Shown here in pieces: positions 33,268 through 41,745 of a stretch of 45,871 bases of DNA. A program made the translations under genes and the position numbers. This DNA is from Jiangella muralis (GTDB taxonomy: Bacteria > Actinomycetota > Actinomycetes > Jiangellales > Jiangellaceae), in NCBI RefSeq assembly GCF_001270745.1, contig NZ_LFXL01000051.1, forward strand, positions 1 to 45,871, read 5' to 3'. The notes beneath the pieces are model-generated. The model saw nothing but the letters and a program-made list of their open reading frames with translations. It was not told where the DNA came from and ran no database searches. Numbering within the stretch: position 1 is the first letter of the stretch; each line of letters begins with the position of its first letter.

Positions 33268-35130
33268 TCACGCGATGCGGAAGTCGTAGGCGGGCGGGAC
33301 GGGGCGGCCGGGGAAGAGCTCGGTCCACAGGTCGGACAGCGCCGTCTCGCCCTCCAGCAGGTCGGGCAGGACGAGATCCTCGCCGAGCGCCCGACGCGCG
33401 GCATCGACGTCGCCGGTGGCGGCCAGCGCGCGGGCCAGGAGCAGCCGCAGCCGGACCGCCCGCGGGCCGGACGGCTCGCGGCCGGTCAACAACTCGACGA
33501 CCGCCTCCGGCCGGCCGGACCGCAGCAGCGCGGCGGCGGCCTCCTCGGCCAGCCGGTCGTCGCCGGTCCGCTCCAGCGCCTGCCGGTAGAGCGCGTCGTC
33601 CGAGGTGAGCAGCGCGAGGCCGCGCAGCGCCCACGCCGTGACCTCGTGCTCCAGCGAGCGCCGGTAGTGCCGCTCGGCGTCGTCGAGCGCGCCGCGGGCG
33701 TGCGCCATGACGGCGAGGTGCAGCTCGCTCAGCCAGGTCGGCGGCGATCCGGCCAGACGCCGCTCCCAGTCCGCGCCCCGCACGTAGGACGACGGCGGTC
33801 GCGGCGCCTCGGCCGGCCGCCCGGCGAGCAGGTCGCACCATGGGCGCTGCTCGCCGGTCAGGGTGTCGTCGGCGAACGGCGTCGAAGTCTCGTCGACCCA
33901 CGGCAGCCCGCCGGCCAGCCGGCGCCGTCGCTCCAGGGCACCCCAGCCGCTGCCGTCGGCGATCCGGGCGGACGGCGGCAGCTGCGCCCGGTCCCGGAGC
34001 CGGCCGATCCGCTCCGCCGCCGGCCAGAGCACGTCCACCCGCTCCCCCGCATGCCCGACCGCCCCCGTCCACGACGGGTCGTGCGCGGCGGCCGGGTCGA
34101 GCCGGGCGTTGCCGTACGCCTCGACCCACGACCACTCGGTGCGCGGCGGCATCGGCAGGTGCTCGTACTGCGTCGGCGCAAGGCCGCCCTGGATCTCGAA
34201 GTACCGGCCGCCGAGCGGGCTCAGCCATTCCTGCCACCGCTCGCCGCCGGGCGACGTCCCCCAGCAGAACAGCTTCCGGCCCCGCAGCGGCGCGTCCGAC
34301 AGCAGCGCCAGCCCGTCGCCGTCCGCGTCCGCGCTGACGATCCAGTGCCGGTCCGCGTCCGGCTCGGTCTCGAAGAAGTAGTCGACGGCGCGCGGCGCGG
34401 CGGCCGGCCAGGTCAGCCGCTCGCCCGGCGCGTCCACCGGCACCTGGTTCAGCGCGCCGGTGTAGTCGCTGGTCAGCGCGGTCGTCGCCGGGCACAGCAC
34501 GCGGGTGTCCGGCGTCTGCGGCACCGCCGCGTTCGTCCACCAGTACATCGGCACGGTGTCGTCGCCGGGGTTGACGACGCGCACGTGCGCCAGCAGCACC
34601 GGCGAGTCGGCCGGCAGCCACAGGTCGATCTGGAACACCACCTCGCGCAGCCGCTCGAACTCCCACAGTCGCAGCGACGTCTCGCCGTCCTCGCCGACCA
34701 CCGTCGCGGCGTGCAGCGGGCTGCAGGTCAGCGGCGAGTGCCCGCGGGTGCCGAGGTTGTACTCGATGCCGCCGGCGAACCAGGCGTTGCGCAGCGCGAG
34801 GTTGCCCAGCTGCACGGCGCCGTTCCGGTGGACGAGGTCGACGTCGCGCCCGCGGTCGCGCAGGCTCCAGATCCGCCCGCCCAGCTCGGGCAGCACGACG
34901 GCGGTCAGGTGCCGGTTCTCCAGCACCACCGCCCGGAACGGCGTGGGCCGCAGCGCCCGGCCGTAGCCGTCCTGGTCGAGGTACGGGAAGAGGTTCGGCA
35001 CCCGGCCGTAGCCGAAGCGGTCGTCCGTGGCGTACGGCGCGGCGCGGCCGCCGACCCCGGGCAGCGTCGACGGCGACCCCAGGCCGGCGGCGGGCAGCTC
35101 GATCGTCTCGACCCGCACCTCCGTCGTCAC
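33268..35130 (-). CDS. DUF5107 protein with C-terminal TPR-like helices
   Basis: A 620-residue protein. The N-terminal two thirds (for example PNLFPYLDQDGYGR, VVLPELGGRIWSLRDR and MYWWTNAAVPQTPDTRVLCP) match DUF5107, a beta-sandwich domain found in sugar-utilisation loci of actinobacteria and Bacteroidetes. Residues about 480-600 are helical repeats with a TPR look (AHARGALDDAERHYRRSLEHE). No signal peptide. The fold resembles carbohydrate-binding mutarotase-like sandwiches, but no activity is known. Its GTG start at 35130 overlaps the DUF4838 gene stop (GTGA). Last gene of the 33268-40842 operon. Confidence 0.8.
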   Translation of the reverse strand: MTTEVRVETIELPAAGLGSPSTLPGVGGRAAPYATDDRFGYGRVPNLFPYLDQDGYGRALRPTPFRAVVLENRHLTAVVLPELGGRIWSLRDRGRDVDLVHRNGAVQLGNLALRNAWFAGGIEYNLGTRGHSPLTCSPLHAATVVGEDGETSLRLWEFERLREVVFQIDLWLPADSPVLLAHVRVVNPGDDTVPMYWWTNAAVPQTPDTRVLCPATTALTSDYTGALNQVPVDAPGERLTWPAAAPRAVDYFFETEPDADRHWIVSADADGDGLALLSDAPLRGRKLFCWGTSPGGERWQEWLSPLGGRYFEIQGGLAPTQYEHLPMPPRTEWSWVEAYGNARLDPAAAHDPSWTGAVGHAGERVDVLWPAAERIGRLRDRAQLPPSARIADGSGWGALERRRRLAGGLPWVDETSTPFADDTLTGEQRPWCDLLAGRPAEAPRPPSSYVRGADWERRLAGSPPTWLSELHLAVMAHARGALDDAERHYRRSLEHEVTAWALRGLALLTSDDALYRQALERTGDDRLAEEAAAALLRSGRPEAVVELLTGREPSGPRAVRLRLLLARALAATGDVDAARRALGEDLVLPDLLEGETALSDLWTELFPGRPVPPAYDFRIA

Positions 35131-36140
35131 GGCCGCCGCCAGTCCAGCAGCGCGGCGCCGTAGGCGCGGACCGGCTCGGTGCTCGGGTGCGCGGCGAAGT
35201 AGGCGCCGTTCATGTACGCGGCGAACGCGGTGACGTGCCGGATGCCGCGGCTCCCGTACGTGTCGAGGTCGTCACGCAGGACGCCGTCGGCCCACGGCAG
35301 CTCGACCGCCGGCAGCGTCCAGTCGCTGAACAGCGACACGTCCAGCCAGTACTCCAGCACCTGCGCCGTCTCGGCGCCGAAGCAGGCGAGGTTGGCGTCG
35401 AGGTGGTCCAGATAGTCGCCGTGCGCGATGCGGCGGTCGTCGCGCCGGGCGGCCCGGCGGGAGTCGCGCCCGGGGACGTCCCGGTCCCAGCCGGGGCCGT
35501 GCGCGTCGCGCCGCGACAGCGGGACCTCCCACGTCCGGAAGAACGGCGCGAACTCCAGGAACACGCCGGGCTCGGGCCGCACCCGCTCCGGCGCCGGCAT
35601 CGTCGACTGGTACGCCAGGTGCGACACCTGAGCGTCCGGGCGGACCTCGCGCATCGCGCGGACGATGCGGTTCTCGACCAGGAGCGCCTGGTCGGTGTGG
35701 CTCAGCCCGGCGCACTCGCGGCAGTGGCAGCGCAGCCCGCCGTCGTCGGGCCAGAAGTAGTAGCGGCCGGTGGTCGTGCCGGGGTCGTCCAACTCCCCCA
35801 CGGCGTTCGCGGCGATGACGTCGAGCCCGGCGGCCGAACTCGCGCAGCAGTTGCTGTCGGGGCTCCGCTCGCCGTCCTCGGTCAGCCGGAACATCGCCGG
35901 GTCCTTGTCGAACAGCTCCCGCGGCAGCAGCCGGGACAGCGCGTGCTGCTGCCGCTCGATCGCCAGCCCGGCCTGCCGGCACTCGTCGAGGAACGCGGCG
36001 CCGCGCTCGGACGTCAGCGCGTCGGTGTGGACGCTGAGCGTCGTCAGCCCGGCCGCGGCGGCCAGCGCCACCCAGTCGTAGGTGGTGATGTCGTCCCAGG
36101 TCAGCACGGCACCTCGGGTGATGAACCATGGCGTCGTCAC
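35127..36140 (-). CDS. DUF4838-like protein, probable sugar-active TIM barrel
   Basis: A 337-residue protein with the conserved block YYFWPDDGG then CHCRECAGLSHTDQALLVENRI and HLAYQSTM then VFLEFAPFFRTWEVPL, typical of DUF4838, a family near GH20/GH67-like barrels. The three closely spaced Cys in the first block may bind a metal. No signal peptide is present. An activity on an imported glycan fits the operon, which also carries ManNAc-type enzymes, but the reaction is unknown. GTG 36140 overlaps the ROK kinase stop codon, and its own stop overlaps the DUF5107 start. Confidence 0.75.
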   Translation of the reverse strand: MTTPWFITRGAVLTWDDITTYDWVALAAAAGLTTLSVHTDALTSERGAAFLDECRQAGLAIERQQHALSRLLPRELFDKDPAMFRLTEDGERSPDSNCCASSAAGLDVIAANAVGELDDPGTTTGRYYFWPDDGGLRCHCRECAGLSHTDQALLVENRIVRAMREVRPDAQVSHLAYQSTMPAPERVRPEPGVFLEFAPFFRTWEVPLSRRDAHGPGWDRDVPGRDSRRAARRDDRRIAHGDYLDHLDANLACFGAETAQVLEYWLDVSLFSDWTLPAVELPWADGVLRDDLDTYGSRGIRHVTAFAAYMNGAYFAAHPSTEPVRAYGAALLDWRRP

Positions 36141-37042
36141 GGGTGAGTGTCCTTCCGGTCGGTGACCAGTGCGGCGATGCCGGTGAGCACGGTGTCGTCA
36201 CCGCGTGTGGCCCGGCCGATCGCGACCCGCTGCCCGCGGGCGGCGACCTCGGTCTCGAAGTGCTGGACGGCGAGGTCGGCGAAGCCGGGGACGGCCGCCA
36301 CGACGCCGCCGCCCAGCACCACCTCGTCGAGGTCGAGGGTGCCGGCCACCCCGGCCAGCACCGTGCCGAGCGCCCGGGCTCCGCTCTCGACGACGGCGGC
36401 CGCGACCGGGTCGCCGTTGGCCCGCCGCTCGACGATCGCGTGCAGCCGGACCCGTTCGGTGCCGGCCGCCGCGGCGTAGGACTGCTCGATGCCGGACCCG
36501 GACGCGGTCGCCTCCAGATGGTCCGGCCGCCCGCAGCCGCAGCGCGCGCCGTCCACCCCCGGCCAGGGCAGATGCGCCAGCTCGCCGGCGCCGTAGCGCG
36601 GCCCGCGGTACAGCGCGCCGTCCAGGACGAGCCCGGCGCCGATGCCGGTCCCGGCCATCACCGCGACGACGCTGGAACGTCCCGGCCCGTCGCGGAGCAG
36701 GCCCGCGGCGAAGGCGTTGCAGTCGTTGTCGACGACGACCGGGCACCGGAACCGGGCTGCCAGGGTCGCGCCGACCTCGGCGCCGGCCCAGTCGCGGATC
36801 GTGGCGCCGGAACGCAGCACCGTGCCGGACCGCGCGTCGACGATGCCCGCGCAGGCCACGCCGATCCCGGCCACCGCCGCGCCGCCGGTCAGCTCGGTGA
36901 TCGCCGCGGCGACGGCGTCGAGCACCGCGCGGCCGCCGTCAGCCGGGGTCGCGCGCCGCAGCCGGCGCACGATCGCGCCGTCCCGCACGACCGCCGCGTG
37001 GATCTTCGTCGCGCCGAGGTCGACCGCCACGACGCCCGTCAT
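36137..37042 (-). CDS. ROK-family sugar kinase, probable N-acetylmannosamine kinase
   Basis: A 301-residue protein with the ATP-binding DLGATK (Asp8 to Lys13), the catalytic Asp107 region (VVDNDCNA) and GTGIGAGLVLDG. The ROK zinc site is altered: GELAH (His157) and C-G-C (168-170) are present, but the third Cys of the usual CxCGxxGC is His175 (CGCGRPDHLE), which could still bind zinc. There is no N-terminal helix-turn-helix, so it is a kinase rather than a repressor. The 4-bp overlap with nanE suggests phosphorylation of N-acetylmannosamine at C6, the substrate of NanE. Another sugar is possible. Confidence 0.8.
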   Translation of the reverse strand: MTGVVAVDLGATKIHAAVVRDGAIVRRLRRATPADGGRAVLDAVAAAITELTGGAAVAGIGVACAGIVDARSGTVLRSGATIRDWAGAEVGATLAARFRCPVVVDNDCNAFAAGLLRDGPGRSSVVAVMAGTGIGAGLVLDGALYRGPRYGAGELAHLPWPGVDGARCGCGRPDHLEATASGSGIEQSYAAAAGTERVRLHAIVERRANGDPVAAAVVESGARALGTVLAGVAGTLDLDEVVLGGGVVAAVPGFADLAVQHFETEVAARGQRVAIGRATRGDDTVLTGIAALVTDRKDTHP

Positions 37043-37734
37043 GCCGGCTCCTCGACCGGCCGGCGCGACGGGCACGCGCCGACGAACTGCCTGGTCAGCG
37101 CGACGGGATTGGTGATCGCGGTGCCCACGACGACGGCCAGCGCGCCGGCCTCGAACGCCTCGCGCACCTGGCTGGGCCGGCTGAGGTGACCCTCGACGAT
37201 CACCGTCATCCCGGCCGCGCACAACGTCGCCGCGAGGTCGATGCCGGGACCGTCGTGGACGGCGGTGTCGGGCGTGTGCCCCCACAGCGTCGTGCCCACG
37301 ACGTCCACCCCGGCGGCCCAGGCGCGCTCCGCCTCGGCCACCGTCGAGATGTCGGCCATGATCGTCACCGCGCCCAGGGACCGGATCTCCTGGACGAGGT
37401 CGGTGAGCCGGGCCGACTCGGGCTGGTACTGCAGCGACGCGTCGAACGCGACGACGGACGCCCCGGCCGCGACGATCTCCGCCGAGTCGTCCCGCGACGG
37501 CGTGATCTGCGGCCGCCCCTCACCGGTCACCTTCTTGATCCCGATGATCGGCAGCGCGGTCGCCGCCCGGGCCGCGCGGATGTTGTCGCCGCCGTCGATG
37601 CGCAACCCGACCGCGCCGCCCACCTCCGCCGACGCGGCCAGGGCGGCGATGTGCACCGGGTGGTCCATCGGCTCGCCGGGATTCGCCTGGCAGGAGACCA
37701 CCAGGCCGCCGCGGATGGCGTCGAGCACGTGCAT
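37039..37734 (-). CDS. nanE: N-acetylmannosamine-6-phosphate 2-epimerase
   Basis: A 231-residue TIM barrel of the NanE family. Signatures are GGLVVSCQA (9-17), GLRIDGGDNI (43-52), the lysine motif PIIGIKK (62-68), VAFDAS, and VIVEGHLSRP with a conserved Glu. It converts ManNAc-6-phosphate to GlcNAc-6-phosphate. ATG 37734 lies eight bases after the permease stop, with GAGGACGG upstream. The gene is coupled to the ROK kinase by an ATGA overlap. Neither nanA (sialate lyase) nor nagA/nagB is in the window, so the source of ManNAc and the next steps are elsewhere or different. Confidence 0.88.
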   Translation of the reverse strand: MHVLDAIRGGLVVSCQANPGEPMDHPVHIAALAASAEVGGAVGLRIDGGDNIRAARAATALPIIGIKKVTGEGRPQITPSRDDSAEIVAAGASVVAFDASLQYQPESARLTDLVQEIRSLGAVTIMADISTVAEAERAWAAGVDVVGTTLWGHTPDTAVHDGPGIDLAATLCAAGMTVIVEGHLSRPSQVREAFEAGALAVVVGTAITNPVALTRQFVGACPSRRPVEEPA

Positions 37735-37742
37735 GTCCGTCC

Positions 37743-38630
37743 TCACTTCAGCGACCCCGCGATGGCGCCGCTGATGAACAACCGCTGGGTGAACACGTAG
37801 AGCAGGATGAGCGGCGCCGCCACGATCAGGGTGGCCGCGGCCAGCAGTTCCCACTGGTTGTTGCCGTACTCGCCGTAGAACGTGAACAGCCCCAGCGAGA
37901 TGGTGCGCAGCTCCGGCGACGCGAGGTAGATCGTGGCGCCGATGATGTCGTTCCAGACGCCGATCACCTGCAGGATGAACACCGCGCCGAGCACCGGCTT
38001 GCACAACGGGAACACGAACGTCCACACGAACCGGAAGTACCCGCAGCCGTCCATCGCCGCGGCCTCGTCCAGCTCGCGCGGCAGCGACCGCAGGTACCCC
38101 ATGACGAGCAGCGGCCCGACGCCGAGGCCGGCCGTCATCAGCAGCATGTAGCCCAGCCGGGTGTCGTACAGGCCCAGCTTCAGGACCAGCTGGAACTGCG
38201 CGACGATCGCGTTCGGCAGGAACAGCGAGAGCACGAACAGCACCCGCAGCGGCCGCGACCAGCGCACGTAGTTGCGCGCCACCGGGAACGCGATGAGCAC
38301 CGACAGCACCGTGCCGACCGCGGCGCACACCACCGCGTAGAGGACGCTGTTCGCGACCAGCGCGCCGAAGTTCCCCTGCGTCCAGGCGTCGACGAAGTTG
38401 CCGAGCGCCAGGCCGTCCGTCAGGCCGACCGGGTCGGCGCTGAACTCCCCCGGCCGTTTCAACGCGGTGTTCAGCAGGAACAGCAGCGGCAGCAGGTACA
38501 GCGCGACCACCGCGAACGCGAGCAGGTAGTTGACCAGCCGCCACGGCGTCCGCTGACGCCGTCGCCGCTCGCCCGGCGGTCCGGGTGTGAGCCGGCCGGC
38601 CGTGCGAGCCTGATCGTGGAGGACGGTCAT
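37743..38630 (-). CDS. Sugar ABC transporter permease, MalG type
   Basis: A 295-residue CUT1 permease with six helices and the EAA loop EAAAMDGCGYFRFVWTFVFPL. The N-terminus is basic (ERRRRQR) and cytoplasmic. ATG 38630 overlaps the stop codon of the partner permease (38627-38630, ATGA). Works with the binding protein encoded at 39514-40842; the ATPase must come from elsewhere. Confidence 0.9.
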   Translation of the reverse strand: MTVLHDQARTAGRLTPGPPGERRRRQRTPWRLVNYLLAFAVVALYLLPLLFLLNTALKRPGEFSADPVGLTDGLALGNFVDAWTQGNFGALVANSVLYAVVCAAVGTVLSVLIAFPVARNYVRWSRPLRVLFVLSLFLPNAIVAQFQLVLKLGLYDTRLGYMLLMTAGLGVGPLLVMGYLRSLPRELDEAAAMDGCGYFRFVWTFVFPLCKPVLGAVFILQVIGVWNDIIGATIYLASPELRTISLGLFTFYGEYGNNQWELLAAATLIVAAPLILLYVFTQRLFISGAIAGSLK

Positions 38631-39517
38631 AGCTGGGTCTCCCGCCTGCGCAGGTAGCTGAGCAGCACCAGCGCGATCACGGCGACCAGGACGAACTGGA
38701 TCATCGAGACCGCGGCGGCGTAGCCCTGTTCGGACGTGCCGAAGCCGATCGAGAACACCTTCAGCGCCAGCACCGACGTCGTCGGCCGGTCGCCGGTGAG
38801 GACGTAGATGATCTGGTAGGTCTGCAGCGACCCGACGATCGAGATCACCATGTTCGCGGTGATCGCCGGCGCCACCATCGGGATGGTCACGTGCCGCAGC
38901 TTGTGCCACGCATTGGCGCCGTCGACCCGGGCCGCCTCGTACAGGTCGGACGGGATCGCCATCAGGCCGGCGTGGTAGATCATCATCGTCGTCCCGATGG
39001 CGGCCCAGATCTGCACGAAGATGATCAGCGTGAAGGCCAGCTTCGGGTCGCCGAGGAAGGACGAGCTGGACCCGAAGGACGACCACAGGCTGGCCGCCGG
39101 GCCGCCCGTCGGGTTGAACACCAGCGACCAGATCAGGCCGACGATCGTCACGCCCAGCACCACCGGCATGAACACGATCGACCGGTACAGCGCGGCGCCG
39201 CGCAACCGCCCGCTGAGCAGGACGGCGAGCAGCAGCGCCAGCACGTTGAGGATGATCGTGACGGACAGCGCGAAGATCAGCGTCCGGTTGACGACGTCGA
39301 GGTTGGCCGCCACCGAGCCGGCGGAGAAGAACCGGCGGTAGTTGTCCAGCCCGACCCAGGTCCACGGCACGTTGGGCATGCCGGAGATGTCGGTGAACGA
39401 CATCCCCACCACGGCGACCGCGGGGATGAGCGCGAACGTGAGGAAGAGCAGCAGCCCGGGCGCGATGCCCAGCCAGGGGCCGACGCGTCCCACCCTCGAC
39501 GTGGCGAACGGGTTCAC
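38627..39517 (-). CDS. Sugar ABC transporter permease, MalF type
   Basis: A 296-residue CUT1 permease with the EAA loop EAARVDGANAWHKLRHVTIPM and six transmembrane helices. The start is GTG 39517, which overlaps the stop of the solute-binding-protein gene as GTGA; a longer open frame upstream is a shadow of that gene. It forms the channel with the permease encoded at 37743-38630. Confidence 0.9.
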   Translation of the reverse strand: MNPFATSRVGRVGPWLGIAPGLLLFLTFALIPAVAVVGMSFTDISGMPNVPWTWVGLDNYRRFFSAGSVAANLDVVNRTLIFALSVTIILNVLALLLAVLLSGRLRGAALYRSIVFMPVVLGVTIVGLIWSLVFNPTGGPAASLWSSFGSSSSFLGDPKLAFTLIIFVQIWAAIGTTMMIYHAGLMAIPSDLYEAARVDGANAWHKLRHVTIPMVAPAITANMVISIVGSLQTYQIIYVLTGDRPTTSVLALKVFSIGFGTSEQGYAAAVSMIQFVLVAVIALVLLSYLRRRETQL

Positions 39518-40842
39518 GGCAGCGAGTCCAGACCCACCTGCCAGTCCGCCTGCATCTTCTCCGCCAGGGCGGGCATGTCGGACTCGGTGCCGATGGGCGC
39601 GACGTTGTCGAACGCGAACGGGCTCACGGCGAGCGGTCCGGCGTACTGGTTGCCGTGGAAGACCTGGTCCCAGGACGGCGTGAAGCCGCCGTCGGGCAGG
39701 TACTGCTGGACCTCCTGCAGCACCGGTCCCAGTTCGACGTCGGGCTGCGCCGGGCCGAACCCGGCCTCGACCACGAAGTCCTCGTACACCTCCGGGTCGG
39801 AGTACAGCGCCAGCCACTCGCGGGCGAGGTCCTGCTGCTCCGAGCTGGACGGGATGGACAGGCTGAACTCCAGCTTGCCGGCGATGTACTGGTTGTCCTC
39901 GGCGTCGTCGCCGCCGGGCAGCGGGAAGTAGCCGAACTCCAGGTCCGGCGCGGCCTCCTGGATCGCCGGGATGCTCCACGAGCCGTCCGGCAGCATCGCC
40001 GCCTCGCCGGCCGCGAACCGCGCGGGCACCGTCGCGTAGTCGATGCCCTCCCAGTGCTCGAGCGTGTGGTCGAAGATGGTCTGCAGCCGCTCCATGACGG
40101 TGACCGCCTCGGCGTCGGTCAGCGCGGCGTCGCCTTCCCAGAGGCCGCGGTCCAGTTCCTCGGTGTCGTCGAACTGCGACTGCACCAGCCCGTACATCGG
40201 GATGCCGGCCGGCCACGCGTCCTTGCCGCCCATGATCAGCGCGGGCACGCCGGCGCCTTCGAGCACCTCGATGACGGTCAGGAAGTCGGCCCAGGTGCGC
40301 GGCACCTCGAGGCCGTGCTCGGCGAAGACGGCCTTGTTGTAGAAGACGCCGGTGACCAGGCTGGTGCCGGTGGGCACGGCGTACGACTTGTCCTCGTACT
40401 CGTAGGCCTCCATGATCTCCGGCGAGAAGTTGCCGAGGAACTCCTCGTCGCTCAGGTCGACCCAGTTGCCGGCCTGCAGGCCCTTGACCCAGTCGCTCTC
40501 CTGCTGGCCCTCGACCCAGTCGGGCAGCAGCCGCGTCCCGCCCGACGTCGACCCCTCGGTGATGTCGACGTCCTCGGCCATCAGCCGGGTGTTGCGGACG
40601 GTGAAGAAGTCGACGCCCGCGGCGGTCGTGAACTCCACCCGGACGCCCGGGTTCTGCTCCTCGAACAGCGCGTTGATCTTCTCGAAGGCGCTGTCGGTGG
40701 GCGGGTTCGCGTGCACGAAGATGCGCAGCACGGTCTCGCCGGAGTCGCCGCCGGACGACTCGTCGGCTCCGCAGGCGCCGGCCGTCAGCGCGGTCGCCGC
40801 AGCGATGGCGCCCCAGACAGCGACCACACGTGGACTTCTCAT
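39514..40842 (-). CDS. Extracellular sugar-binding lipoprotein of the second ABC importer
   Basis: A 442-residue family-1 solute-binding protein. The signal is MRSPRVVAVWGAIAAATALTAGAC, whose last residues act as a somewhat unusual lipobox (AGAC). The mature part begins with an acidic linker, then TVLRIFVHANPPTDSAFEKI, and has typical lobes (FYNKAVFAEHGLEVP, MLPDGSW). ATG 40842 follows GGAGGGG. First gene of a seven-gene operon, driven by the minus-strand promoter at 40887-40915. The NanE and ROK neighbours suggest an amino-sugar-containing ligand. Confidence 0.88.
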   Translation of the reverse strand: MRSPRVVAVWGAIAAATALTAGACGADESSGGDSGETVLRIFVHANPPTDSAFEKINALFEEQNPGVRVEFTTAAGVDFFTVRNTRLMAEDVDITEGSTSGGTRLLPDWVEGQQESDWVKGLQAGNWVDLSDEEFLGNFSPEIMEAYEYEDKSYAVPTGTSLVTGVFYNKAVFAEHGLEVPRTWADFLTVIEVLEGAGVPALIMGGKDAWPAGIPMYGLVQSQFDDTEELDRGLWEGDAALTDAEAVTVMERLQTIFDHTLEHWEGIDYATVPARFAAGEAAMLPDGSWSIPAIQEAAPDLEFGYFPLPGGDDAEDNQYIAGKLEFSLSIPSSSEQQDLAREWLALYSDPEVYEDFVVEAGFGPAQPDVELGPVLQEVQQYLPDGGFTPSWDQVFHGNQYAGPLAVSPFAFDNVAPIGTESDMPALAEKMQADWQVGLDSLP

Positions 40843-40886
40843 GGTGCCCCTCCGATTCAGTGAATGGCTGACGGTTGCGTGGAGAG

Positions 40887-40966
40887 GTATAGCCCAATTA
40901 AGCGAGCGTCGTCAACACTTCATCTGGGCATTGACGCGAGATCGACTCGTGACTAGCTTTGGGCTA
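40887..40966. promoter_or_regulatory. Divergent promoters with mirrored TTGGGCTA operator pair
   Basis: On the minus strand TTGACG (40910-40915) and CTATAC (40887-40892) are 17 bp apart, pointing into the ABC operon. On the plus strand TTGACG (40931-40936) and TAGCTT (40954-40959) are also 17 bp apart, pointing into the GntR gene. TAGCCCAA (40890-40897) and TTGGGCTA (40959-40966) are exact complements, and each overlaps one of the -10 elements. This suits a regulator that shuts both promoters; the GntR-type protein encoded at 40989 is the obvious candidate. Confidence 0.75.
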
Positions 40967-40988
40967 AACCACTTCTGGGGAGCTGGGC

Positions 40989-41705
40989 ATGAGCGACGCA
41001 CGCAACACCGACCACAAGTCGGGCCGGGTCCGCTCCCACATCGAGCGGCTGATCGACGACGGGCTACAGCCCCACGACAAGCTGCCCACCGAACGGCAGT
41101 TCGCCGACGAGCTGGGGGTCAGCCGGATGACCGTCCGGCACGCCCTCAACGCACTCGAAGAGGAACGCCGCGTCTACCGCGTGCACGGCTCCGGCACGTT
41201 CGTCGCCGAGCCCACCATCGACAAGACGATCCGGCTCACCTCGTTCACCGAGGACATGATCGAGCGCGGCATGAAGCCCAGCACCCGCGTCGTCGACGTC
41301 GGCACGGAGTTCGCCGGCGCCGCCGTCGGCAGCAAACTGAGCCTGAGCCCCGCGGCCGAGATCGCCCGCATCCGGCGCGTGCGACTGGCCGACGGTGCAC
41401 CGGTCTGCCTCGAGACCGTCCACCTGGACGCCAGCCGCGTGCACGGACTGCTCGACCGCGAGCTGACCGGGTCGCTGTACGACCTGCTGGCCAGCCGCTA
41501 CGGCACGGTCGTCAGCCGGGCCGAGCAGCGCATCGGCGCCACCGTCCTCGAACCCGCCGACGCCGAACTGCTCGACGTCGCGGCCTTCTCCGCGGCCCTC
41601 GTCGTCGAGCGGCGCACCATCGACCAGCACCAGCGGCCGGTCGAGTTCACCCGGTCGCTGTACCGCGCCGACCGGTACTCCTTCCTGATCGACATCGAAC
41701 GCTGA
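40989..41705 (+). CDS. GntR-family regulator with UTRA sensor domain (HutC/NagR type)
   Basis: A 238-residue protein. The N-terminal winged helix is RVRSHIERLIDDGL, KLPTERQFADELGVSRMTVRHALNAL, GSGTFVAEP. The C-terminal UTRA domain (about 85-238) includes SFTEDMIERGMKPSTRVV and ERRTIDQHQRPVEFTRSLYRADRYSF. UTRA regulators bind phosphorylated sugars such as GlcNAc-6-P, which fits the NanE/ROK operon divergent from it. TGGGGAG at 40976-40982 serves ATG 40989. It is expected to bind the TTGGGCTA pair at 40890-40966. The beta-helix gene follows 40 bp downstream. Confidence 0.9.
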   Translation: MSDARNTDHKSGRVRSHIERLIDDGLQPHDKLPTERQFADELGVSRMTVRHALNALEEERRVYRVHGSGTFVAEPTIDKTIRLTSFTEDMIERGMKPSTRVVDVGTEFAGAAVGSKLSLSPAAEIARIRRVRLADGAPVCLETVHLDASRVHGLLDRELTGSLYDLLASRYGTVVSRAEQRIGATVLEPADAELLDVAAFSAALVVERRTIDQHQRPVEFTRSLYRADRYSFLIDIER

Positions 41706-41745
41706 CTGCCCATCACCCGTCTGATCGTTTCGCAGGAGGACACCC

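Noticed and set aside
38627-40897. A 756-codon frame joining a binding-protein-like region to the MalF-type permease
   Set aside because: The upstream 460 codons are the out-of-frame shadow of the solute-binding-protein gene. The GTG at 39517 with a GTGA overlap is the natural permease start.
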